6,707 bases of DNA, from assembly GCA_002728175.1 (NCBI GenBank), contig PBVH01000009.1, forward strand, positions 25,628 through 32,334. Reading direction: 5' to 3'. The stretch comes from Flavobacteriales bacterium (lineage in GTDB: Bacteria > Bacteroidota > Bacteroidia > Flavobacteriales > BACL11). Shown here in pieces: positions 1 through 6,238 of the stretch. The position numbers and the translations under genes are program-made. The first letter of the stretch is position 1; every line of letters begins with the position of its first letter. The notes under the pieces were generated by a model. It was not told the DNA's origin. It was given only the letters and a program-made list of their open reading frames with translations, and did no database searches.

Positions 1-1
1 T

Positions 2-580
2 AGAATTGGATATAAATTTATTTATCCCGGTTGTGGTTATGGAGGAAGTTGCTTTCCAAAAGATGTTCAAGCATTAATTAAAATTGCAAATAAACATAAT
101 TATAATCCTCAATTAATTTCAGCAGTTGAATCAGTTAACAAATTTCAGAAAGATATACTTTTTAATAAAATTAAAGTCAACTTTAATGATAAGATCAAAG
201 AAATGACATTTGCAATTTGGGGTCTTTCATTTAAACCTGAAACTGATGATATGAGAGAAGCGCCATCAATAAATTTGATCAAATCAATTAATAAATTTGG
301 AGGTGTTGTAAATGCTTATGATCCCAAAGCTAAACATGAAGCTAAATTTTATCTTAAAAATCAACACGTAAACTATTTTGATGATAAATATTCTGTACTA
401 AAAAATGCAGATGTTTTAGTACTTGTTACAGAATGGAAAGAATTTAGAAGTCCAAATTTTAATAAGATTTTGCGATTAATGAAGGGAAATACAATAATTG
501 ATGGAAGAAATCAGTATAATACCGATTTTTTAAAGGAACTTGGTTTCAATTATTATCAAATCGGAGTAAAAGATAATTAA
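2..580 (+). CDS. ugd: UDP-glucose 6-dehydrogenase, C-terminal part (5' end outside window)
   Basis: The enzyme oxidises UDP-glucose to UDP-glucuronate with two NAD+, a cytoplasmic step that supplies a uronic-acid donor for capsule or exopolysaccharide. The open frame runs from base 2 without a start, so the first ATG at 203 is internal; 192 codons remain of a family usually about 400-450 residues long. The visible part opens with the central-domain signature PGCGYGGSCFPKD, whose cysteine (codon at 50-52) is the catalytic thioester residue of the family. The linker helix with SAVESVN follows, and then the C-terminal UDP-binding domain opening with WGLSFKPETDDMREAPS (about bases 218-268). The N-terminal NAD-binding Rossmann domain is missing only because the window starts late. 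The stop lies 2 bases before the flippase gene. Related UDP-sugar dehydrogenases (UDP-ManNAc or UDP-GlcNAc types) share the fold, but this wording of the motifs fits the UDP-glucose enzyme best. Confidence 0.95.
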   Translation, partial: RIGYKFIYPGCGYGGSCFPKDVQALIKIANKHNYNPQLISAVESVNKFQKDILFNKIKVNFNDKIKEMTFAIWGLSFKPETDDMREAPSINLIKSINKFGGVVNAYDPKAKHEAKFYLKNQHVNYFDDKYSVLKNADVLVLVTEWKEFRSPNFNKILRLMKGNTIIDGRNQYNTDFLKELGFNYYQIGVKDN

Positions 581-582
581 TA

Positions 583-1863
583 ATGAATTTTAAGGCAATA
601 TTTGCTAATAAATCTACATTGGATTTTTTAGCTATGTTTAGCTCAAATATCATTAAAAAATTTATAGGATTTGCTAAAGAAGTAATTTTAGCATCTGTGT
701 TTGGTTCCTCATTATTATATGCTAATTTCATTTTGATAAGAACTGTTTCTGATTTATTTTCTCAACTTTCAAATGGCAATGCACTTCAAGCCACCTTGTT
801 ATCTAAATTTTCAAAGTTATATGCTAATAATGAACAAATATCACTAAAACAAGTTCGAGATATATCTAAAAAAATTATGATTTTATTGTTTGTTTTAAGT
901 CAATTAATTCAGTTGCCAATTGTATATTATATTGATAGTAGTGATTATAATATGTTATTTATATTTATTTCATTATTACTTGGAGTAATTTTATGTATTA
1001 ATTTTTATAGTTCTGTGTTTTTGATTGTAATGCAAGGTCAAGGTAAATTTAAGACTAATTCTATAGCAACAACTGTTGATATGTTTATGTCTACAATTTT
1101 TTTATATCCATTGACAATCTACTTTAGCGTTGTTGGTATTTTAGCGAGTAGATTAATTGGGTTTTTTTCAATGATATATAAGTATTTAAGGCCAATATAT
1201 ATTGTGTCTGAAGGGAAAGAAGCAAAGTTTAAAGTAAAAGATTTTAATATATCAGTGATGTTACTAGGAAATCTTGCCAATGTAATAGTTATTTTTTCTA
1301 GATTTATAGCAGGACTTGATAATGATAATAATATAACATTTTTTAATTATTCAGTTGTATTGCTTAATGCGCTATTAACAGCAGTCATTTTGAATATTAA
1401 CACACTAGTTTTGGCAAAATTATCTGTAAAAAATGATATAAAAATTATTTTATTTTCTTTTTTTGTTGCCTTAGGCTTAGGAATATTACTGGTATATCTA
1501 GTAGATTTATATGGTGAGATTACAATACAATTTATCTTTCAAAGAGGAGCATTTACTCAACAAGATACTTTAAGTACTTTTGCGTATGCAAAAGATATAA
1601 GTATTAGTTTTGTTTTTATATTTATTGCCTCTGCATTGTTTCAACCATTTTTTAGTTTAGCCCAAAACAAAATAAAAAAAGACGCAAATATATTGGCAAG
1701 TATTTTTTTAATTTTCTTAGTTGGTTTATTTGTTTACTTTAGTTTGAATACATCAAGTGCTAGAGAAAACTCTTTAATTACAATATATATTTTATCATTT
1801 CTATTTATGATGATGTCATTATATTCGGTATATAAGTTTTACAAAATTAAAATTGAAAGTTAA
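583..1863 (+). CDS. MurJ/MVF-type lipid-linked oligosaccharide flippase (probable Wzx)
   Basis: This is a 426-residue inner-membrane protein made of successive hydrophobic helices (roughly 12), with MurJ/MviN-like signatures. Near the N-terminus is IGFAKEVILASVFGSS (residues 28-43), resembling the GFLRE-x-x-x-A-x-x-FG region of MurJ. SRFIAG (239-244) is followed by ITFFNYS, resembling the loop before MurJ helix 8, and FQRGAFTQQDT (319-329) matches the F-x-RGAF-x-x-x-DT signature. MurJ flips lipid II. In a polysaccharide operon beside a polymerase and an initiating transferase, this protein more likely flips the undecaprenyl-diphosphate repeat unit made by this locus (inference). It is shorter than typical MurJ (about 500 residues), probably lacking the last helices. 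Basic residues R53 and R240 sit near where MurJ has essential arginines, but that alignment is by eye. The gene begins 2 bases after ugd and has no close Shine-Dalgarno; the nearest purine stretch, GGAG at 563-566, is too far away. Its stop overlaps the next start (TAATG). Confidence 0.85.
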   Translation: MNFKAIFANKSTLDFLAMFSSNIIKKFIGFAKEVILASVFGSSLLYANFILIRTVSDLFSQLSNGNALQATLLSKFSKLYANNEQISLKQVRDISKKIMILLFVLSQLIQLPIVYYIDSSDYNMLFIFISLLLGVILCINFYSSVFLIVMQGQGKFKTNSIATTVDMFMSTIFLYPLTIYFSVVGILASRLIGFFSMIYKYLRPIYIVSEGKEAKFKVKDFNISVMLLGNLANVIVIFSRFIAGLDNDNNITFFNYSVVLLNALLTAVILNINTLVLAKLSVKNDIKIILFSFFVALGLGILLVYLVDLYGEITIQFIFQRGAFTQQDTLSTFAYAKDISISFVFIFIASALFQPFFSLAQNKIKKDANILASIFLIFLVGLFVYFSLNTSSARENSLITIYILSFLFMMMSLYSVYKFYKIKIES

Positions 1864-2870
1864 TGGAATTTATAGCATTTTGTCTTTTATCTTTCTTGGC
1901 CGTTGTAACTCTTATACTTGAAAGTAATTCTATTTTAAAATATATATATATACCTTCTACTTTTATTTTTTTGATAATTGTTCGATTACAAGCATTTTAT
2001 TATAATGGTTTTGAAATTGATATTATAACCTATACAACAGAAATGCAAAGTTCTTTAGTTTTAGAGAGTTTTTATTATATACGCGAATTTATTTTTTGGT
2101 TTACTATTAGATTACTTTATTGGCTTACAGAATCTCCTTTTTTTACTTTTATTATATTAGATTTTTTATGGATTACGTTGTTAATTAAAAGTACTAAAAA
2201 AATAAAATCTAATAATTTAGGCCATGGTGTTATATTAGTTTTAATGACAAGTTTTCCATTTCTTTTTGGATATGAAAATATTTATAGACAATTTTTTGCA
2301 ACCATAGTTCTGCTATATGCTTATTCTTGTATTAACTATAATTATTTTAAATCTGTAGTATTATTTTTAATATCTGTTTTTACGCATAATCTAATGCTGT
2401 TTGTGCTGCCTATTTTTGTAATTAAAAAATTTTATAAGTTTAATTTAAAAGATAGGTCTGTCATATCTTTTCTAATATCAATATCATATATTCTATTGTT
2501 ACCTTTTTTTTTAAATTTAAAAAGTTTTGACACAACTCAAGTAGATTTAAGTTTATTATATTTAGTTTTATTTTCATCTTTAATGATTTTTTTTATGTTT
2601 AAGTTTAAACAAAATGTATTAAATTTAATTAAAAATTTACCTTCCTTGTTTCCTTCATGTATAATTATATTGGGACTTAGTATTATTGGTCATGAAATGA
2701 TAACTGAGAGAATTTCAATGATATTGATAATATTTTTAATTTATGATTTTTATTTTTATACATCAAAAATTACAAAAAAAACAACTCGATTATCATTAAG
2801 ACTTGCATTACTTTTTCTATTTACAGTTCCAGTATTTTTATTTGAAAGTTCATTAAAATTTTTATTTTAA
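1863..2870 (+). CDS. EpsG-like / Wzy-type polysaccharide polymerase, multi-pass membrane protein
   Basis: This is a 335-residue, very hydrophobic protein with about ten predicted membrane segments and large numbers of Phe, Ile, Leu and Tyr. The pattern typical of the EpsG family is present: YENIYRQFFATIVLLYAY (residues 137-154), containing the N-x-x-RQ-x-x-A element, followed by a histidine in FTHNLMLFVLP (173-183). A late charged element, HEMITERISMIL (277-288), lies before the last helices. EpsG/Wzy proteins join undecaprenyl-linked repeat units at the periplasmic face of the membrane. Sequence conservation in this group is low, so the call rests on topology, the RQ and His motifs, and a position directly after the flippase. 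The start ATG shares a base with the flippase stop, which suggests translational coupling. The coding strand is extremely T-rich, with a T9 run at 2504-2512 and a (TA)6 stretch at 1941-1952. A Wzy of another subfamily or an O-antigen ligase is the alternative. Confidence 0.8.
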   Translation: MEFIAFCLLSFLAVVTLILESNSILKYIYIPSTFIFLIIVRLQAFYYNGFEIDIITYTTEMQSSLVLESFYYIREFIFWFTIRLLYWLTESPFFTFIILDFLWITLLIKSTKKIKSNNLGHGVILVLMTSFPFLFGYENIYRQFFATIVLLYAYSCINYNYFKSVVLFLISVFTHNLMLFVLPIFVIKKFYKFNLKDRSVISFLISISYILLLPFFLNLKSFDTTQVDLSLLYLVLFSSLMIFFMFKFKQNVLNLIKNLPSLFPSCIIILGLSIIGHEMITERISMILIIFLIYDFYFYTSKITKKTTRLSLRLALLFLFTVPVFLFESSLKFLF

Positions 2871-2872
2871 AT

Positions 2873-3298
2873 ATGAATAGTACAATTAAAAAATTTGGGT
2901 ACTCTGAAAATTTGATAAAAGAATATGATTATTGGGTTGTACTTTATAGACCTCAACAAGTAACAATTGGTTCACTTGTATTAATATGTAAAGAAAACAA
3001 ATTCAATCTAGGAGATATTTCGAAAAGTGCATATGTAGAGTTTAAACTTGTAATACAACACATTGAAAAATTTTTATATAAAAAACTAGGTGCTAATAAG
3101 ATAAATTATATTGCGCTAATGATGGTAGATCCTCATGTACACTTCCATATTATACCAAGATATAATTGTAAGATAACTATAAACAAAAAATATTATCATG
3201 ATATTTATTGGCCTAAGCCACCAAATGTTTTGGATAAAATTGATATAAATGAATCTGAAAAATTATATCTAATCAAATTTTTTCAAAATAATTTTTGA
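2873..3298 (+). CDS. HIT (histidine triad) family nucleotide-binding protein
   Basis: This is a 141-residue soluble protein with the HIT active-site signature HVHFHIIPRY (residues 88-97), that is H-x-H-x-H followed by two hydrophobic residues. H88, H90 and H92 form the triad and the middle histidine is the expected nucleophile. The N-terminal half (YWVVLYRPQQVTIGSLVLI, 20-38) resembles the first strands of the HIT fold, and a helical segment around residues 52-72 follows. After the triad comes a C-terminal extension with YWPKPPN (112-118). HIT proteins hydrolyse or transfer nucleoside monophosphates from dinucleoside polyphosphates, nucleotide phosphoramidates or nucleotide sugars. The substrate cannot be read from the sequence. 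Embedded between polymerase and glycosyltransferase genes with spacings of 2 and 1 bases, it is co-transcribed with the polysaccharide genes and may act on a nucleotide-activated precursor (inference). No Shine-Dalgarno precedes it. The fold call is secure; the pathway role is open. Confidence 0.85.
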   Translation: MNSTIKKFGYSENLIKEYDYWVVLYRPQQVTIGSLVLICKENKFNLGDISKSAYVEFKLVIQHIEKFLYKKLGANKINYIALMMVDPHVHFHIIPRYNCKITINKKYYHDIYWPKPPNVLDKIDINESEKLYLIKFFQNNF

Positions 3299-3299
3299 C

Positions 3300-4127
3300 A
3301 TGAGTAGCATTCCATTTTCAGTATTAATGTGTGTTTATAAAAATGATAATCCAACTTATTTTAAGCAAGCTTTAGAAAGTGTATCAAATCAAACTGTAAG
3401 ACCTTCTGAAATAGTTCTTGTGATCGATGGTCCAATTCCAAAAGAGACTAGTGATAATATTAATGACTTTGCATTAAAAAACAAGGATATTTTTAATTTA
3501 ATCGATTTGAAAGTTAATGTAGGTCATGGTAAAGCAAAAAACATTGGTTTAGAAAAATGTACTCATGAACTAGTTGCAATTATGGATAGTGATGATATTT
3601 GTACTAATGATAGATTTGAAAAACAACTTAGTTATTTTAAAAAACATCCAGAAACAAGTATTCTTGGAGGTATAATAAGTGAGTTCAATAAAAATATTAA
3701 TATATCTTTAGGTGAAAGAAGTTTACCGTCCACTCATTCTGAAATAAAGAAATTTTTAAAAAAGAGATGTCCAATGAATCATATGACAGTTATGTTTAAA
3801 AAATCTAAAGTTATTGAAGCTGGAGGTTATTTAGATTGGCATTATAATGAGGATTATTATTTATGGATTAGAATGTATTTGTCAGGGGCAATTTTTTCAA
3901 ACTTAAGTGATATCATAGTATATGCTCGTGTTAATGATGAGTTTTATTTAAGAAGAGGTGGTTGGAAATATTTTATTAGTGAAAGTAAACTTCAATATTT
4001 TATGTTTAAAAAAAATATTATTAATATATTTAGACTAACATTTAATATTTTAATTAGGTTTTTTGTGCAGTTTGTTCTGCCTAATAAATTTAGAAAATGG
4101 TTATTTTTAAACTTTTTTAGAAAATGA
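3300..4127 (+). CDS. Family 2 (GT-A) glycosyltransferase, AmsE-like
   Basis: This is a 275-residue cytoplasmic, membrane-associated enzyme that would add one sugar from a nucleotide-sugar donor to the undecaprenyl-linked repeat unit. GT2 features appear in order: the opening strand FSVLMCVYKND (6-16); the nucleotide-binding segment IVLVIDG (38-44); NVGHGKAKNIGL (73-84); the metal-binding D-x-D in MDSDD (D96, D98, D99); and the catalytic acidic pair in NEDYYLW (E184-D185). RRGGWKYFISE (218-228) follows, an arrangement typical of AmsE-like exopolysaccharide transferases. The C-terminus carries a hydrophobic, basic segment (about 240-275) likely to lie on the membrane. Donor and linkage cannot be predicted. 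The start is one base after the HIT stop. The end overlaps the next gene by four bases (ATGA). It is the only ordinary glycosyltransferase in the window, so others must lie outside if the repeat unit is longer than two sugars. Confidence 0.92.
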   Translation: MSSIPFSVLMCVYKNDNPTYFKQALESVSNQTVRPSEIVLVIDGPIPKETSDNINDFALKNKDIFNLIDLKVNVGHGKAKNIGLEKCTHELVAIMDSDDICTNDRFEKQLSYFKKHPETSILGGIISEFNKNINISLGERSLPSTHSEIKKFLKKRCPMNHMTVMFKKSKVIEAGGYLDWHYNEDYYLWIRMYLSGAIFSNLSDIIVYARVNDEFYLRRGGWKYFISESKLQYFMFKKNIINIFRLTFNILIRFFVQFVLPNKFRKWLFLNFFRK

Positions 4128-4576
4128 GTTCGAACAATAAGAAAATTGGATATACCACAGGAGTTTTTGATTTATTTCATATTGGACATTTAGAAATTTT
4201 AAGAAAAGCAAAAGAAAATTGTGATTACTTAATTGTTGGAGTGAGCACTGATGAGCTTGTTCAAGAGTATAAAAATAAAAGACCAATAATTAATTTTGAA
4301 CAAAGAATAGAAATTATAAAATCAATTAAATATGTAGACGAAGTAGTTGTCCAAAAAGATAGAGATAAGCTAAGTGCATTACATAAAATTGGTTTCAATA
4401 TTATGTTCGTTGGAGATGATTGGAAAGGATCAAAGATATTTTTAGAACTTGAAAAGAAATTTCAAAATCATGGTGTAGAAATTTTTTACTTTCCATACAC
4501 TAAAAATATTTCTTCATCGAGCCTAAGGTCTACATTAAAAAGACTTATACAAGAAGAAGAAAAAGATTCAAATTAA
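4124..4576 (+). CDS. TagD-like CDP-alcohol cytidylyltransferase (glycerol-3-phosphate cytidylyltransferase family)
   Basis: This is a 150-residue soluble nucleotidyltransferase of the small HIGH-motif family that includes TagD (CTP + glycerol 3-phosphate to CDP-glycerol) and the catalytic domains of phosphocholine and phosphoethanolamine cytidylyltransferases. Visible are GVFDLFHIGH (13-22) with the HxGH catalytic motif; YLIVGVSTDE (35-44); the RPIINFEQR-x-E segment (53-63); YVDEVV (70-75); and VGDDWKGS (96-103), which closely matches the GDDW-x-G of TagD. The C-terminal signature reads PYTKNISSSSLR (124-135), where TagD and eukaryotic relatives have RTEGIST, so an Arg, a Glu and a Gly are replaced. 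The nucleotide and the alcohol are therefore less certain than the fold. It overlaps the glycosyltransferase by four bases and lies 4 bases before a LicD gene, the partner expected to use its CDP-alcohol. CDP-glycerol is the leading product guess; another phospho-alcohol is possible. Confidence 0.88.
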   Translation: MSSNNKKIGYTTGVFDLFHIGHLEILRKAKENCDYLIVGVSTDELVQEYKNKRPIINFEQRIEIIKSIKYVDEVVVQKDRDKLSALHKIGFNIMFVGDDWKGSKIFLELEKKFQNHGVEIFYFPYTKNISSSSLRSTLKRLIQEEEKDSN

Positions 4577-4580
4577 TCTT

Positions 4581-5411
4581 ATGAATCCAAAAGAACTAAA
4601 GTTATTACATTCAAAAATTTTGGAATTGGTTGAGTATTTTGATAGTTTTTGCAAAACACATAACATTATTTACTATCTGATGGGAGGAACAGCATTAGGA
4701 GCTATACGTCATAAAGGTTTCATTCCTTGGGATGATGATTTTGATGTTTTCATGGATAGAGAAAACTATTTAAAATTTTTGTCAAAAATCAGGTTGTACA
4801 TTGATAGAGAAAATTTTTATTTTCAAGAAGAAAACACAGATGAAATGCCTCTCTATTTTAGTAAACTAAGAATGAATAATACAACATTTATTGAGAAAGA
4901 TGTTGTTAATCGAAAAATGCATCATGGAATTTATATAGATATAATGTCGTTACATTCTGCTAGTTCCAATAAGTTTATTAGATATATTCAATATTTTTCA
5001 GCTAGAATTTTAAATGCAAGAGCTTTATATGACCGTGGTTACATAACAAATTCTAAATTTAAAAAGTTAATCTTATTTTTATCAAGATGTTTGATTTCAA
5101 AGCAAGTAAAAAATCTGTTGCTTAAAATTGTTCGTTATTTAAAAAATGGAAATACTGAATATGTAGGACATTTTTTTGGTAGAGCACCTTTTTATAAGGG
5201 GTCGTTTAAGAGACAATATTTAGGTAAACCTAGAGTTATTAAGTTTGAACATTTATTATTGCCAGTTCCTGAACAAATAGAGAAATATTTAAATATTAGA
5301 TATGGACCAAAATTTATGCAATTACCCAGTGAAAAAGAAAAAATGAAATACCCCTCACATGCATATATTGTAGATATCAATAAGTCATATACAGAATACT
5401 TGGATAATTAA
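4581..5411 (+). CDS. LicD-family phospho-alcohol transferase
   Basis: This 276-residue protein has the LicD (nucleotidyltransferase-fold) signature: MGGTALGAIRHKGFIPW (34-50) followed at once by DDDFDV, in which D51, D53 and D55 are the likely metal and catalytic acids. Further family elements are FSKLRM (93-98), HHGIYIDIMSL (114-124), and a C-terminal LLLPVPEQIEKYLNIRYG (225-242) with a conserved Pro and Tyr-Gly. LicD proteins transfer phosphocholine, ribitol phosphate or glycerol phosphate from a CDP-alcohol onto a sugar of a surface glycan. The immediately upstream cytidylyltransferase makes CDP-linked phospho-alcohol transfer the most economical reading (inference). There is no signal peptide, so it acts on the cytoplasmic lipid-linked intermediate. 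The start lies 4 bases after the previous stop and the stop 8 bases before the next start. The basic helical stretch at about 130-190 is not recognised further and may be a membrane-binding or acceptor region. Confidence 0.9.
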   Translation: MNPKELKLLHSKILELVEYFDSFCKTHNIIYYLMGGTALGAIRHKGFIPWDDDFDVFMDRENYLKFLSKIRLYIDRENFYFQEENTDEMPLYFSKLRMNNTTFIEKDVVNRKMHHGIYIDIMSLHSASSNKFIRYIQYFSARILNARALYDRGYITNSKFKKLILFLSRCLISKQVKNLLLKIVRYLKNGNTEYVGHFFGRAPFYKGSFKRQYLGKPRVIKFEHLLLPVPEQIEKYLNIRYGPKFMQLPSEKEKMKYPSHAYIVDINKSYTEYLDN

Positions 5412-5419
5412 TCAACTAA

Positions 5420-6232
5420 ATGAATCAATGGAGAAAATATAACGGCGCTTTGATTTCTGATTGTCCACCTCATTTTGAAATCAAGGATTCAAGAAAAGAA
5501 ATTTTAAATTTTCTAAAAAAAAGTGGTATGTATTTTGCACGCTGGGAATCTAATTTTGATTGTCAAAAAAAAACTAATTTTTGGTTTATTATAAATGATA
5601 AACCTTTAGAGATTATGGATTATGATTTAAAAACAAGAAATAAAATAAGAAAAGGCCTAAAAAAATGTCAAGTTAAAAAAATTAAAAAAGATGAGTTAAT
5701 TAATAAAGGGTATGATGTATATATTTCTGCATTTAATAATTATCAAACCTTTTTAAAACCTAAATCACTAAAAAAATTTGTTGATGAAGTTATTTCCACT
5801 CCAGATACTTGGGAATATTGGGGTGTATTTTATGAAAGAAAATTAATTGCATATTCAAAGGTTATGATAGTTGAAAATTATGCAGAGTATAGATCAGCAA
5901 AATTTCATCCAAAATATCTAAAATATAGACCTAGCGAAGCTTTAATTTACTCAATGAATAGAAATTATTTAAATGAAAGAAATTTTAAATATGTAAATAA
6001 TGGAACTAGAAGTATATCTCATAAAACAAATTTTCCAAGCTTTTTAATTAAAAAATTTAAATTTAGAAAGGCATATTGTAAATTAAATATTGTTTATTCC
6101 AATAAATTAAAATATATAATTAAAGTGTTATACCTTTTTAAAAATATATTTCGTTTTTTTAACTTTGGGCCTATTCGTCAATTAAACATTATGTTAAAAC
6201 AGGAGGAAATTGTAAGAAGTTTTAAAACTTAA
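5420..6232 (+). CDS. GNAT/FemAB-like acyltransferase of unknown substrate
   Basis: This is a 270-residue soluble, strongly basic protein rich in Lys, Asn and Tyr. No exact family name is certain. The segment RNKIRKGLKKC (73-83) resembles the R-x-x-IRKA-x-K element of FemAB-like GNAT proteins. A later GNAT-like core reads WGVFYERKLIAYSKV (134-148), then AEYRSAKFHPKYLKYRPSEA (155-174) and a helix. A distinctive block, KYVNNGTRSISHKTNFPSF (190-208), is followed by LIKKFKFRKAYCKL. Such proteins transfer acyl or aminoacyl groups to amines. Placed between the LicD gene and the initiating sugar transferase, it could acylate an amino sugar of the repeat unit (inference). No metal or catalytic residue can be assigned with confidence. 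The start is 8 bases after the LicD stop, with no clear ribosome binding site. Its TAA stop is in the same reading frame as, and 6 bases before, the TTG start of the next gene. It contains an A8 run (5515-5522) and an A9 run (5565-5573). Confidence 0.7.
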   Translation: MNQWRKYNGALISDCPPHFEIKDSRKEILNFLKKSGMYFARWESNFDCQKKTNFWFIINDKPLEIMDYDLKTRNKIRKGLKKCQVKKIKKDELINKGYDVYISAFNNYQTFLKPKSLKKFVDEVISTPDTWEYWGVFYERKLIAYSKVMIVENYAEYRSAKFHPKYLKYRPSEALIYSMNRNYLNERNFKYVNNGTRSISHKTNFPSFLIKKFKFRKAYCKLNIVYSNKLKYIIKVLYLFKNIFRFFNFGPIRQLNIMLKQEEIVRSFKT

Positions 6233-6238
6233 TTTATA

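Noticed and set aside
546..731. Minus-strand open frame of 61 codons across the ugd-flippase junction
   Set aside because: It lies antisense to two well-supported genes, has no recognisable domain, and is of the length expected by chance in AT-rich coding DNA.
1941..1952. (TA)6 dinucleotide repeat inside the polymerase gene
   Set aside because: It encodes ordinary alternating Tyr-Ile in a membrane segment and is short; there is no sign of a regulatory or contingency role.
2504..2512. T9 run in the polymerase, A8/A9 runs in the acyltransferase (5515-5522, 5565-5573), A8 in the glycosyltransferase (4008-4015): possible phase-variation tracts
   Set aside because: Runs of 7-9 A or T are common throughout this AT-rich window and every affected gene is intact; known phase-variable tracts are usually longer or made of G/C. 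Nothing distinguishes these from composition.
5192..5380. Minus-strand open frame of 62 codons inside the LicD gene
   Set aside because: It is fully antisense to conserved LicD C-terminal sequence, with no motif or independent signal.
6201..6206. AGGAGG as a ribosome binding site for the sugar transferase
   Set aside because: It is a perfect Shine-Dalgarno core but lies about 32 bases from the TTG start, inside the acyltransferase coding region, with no start codon at proper spacing that leads into a real frame.
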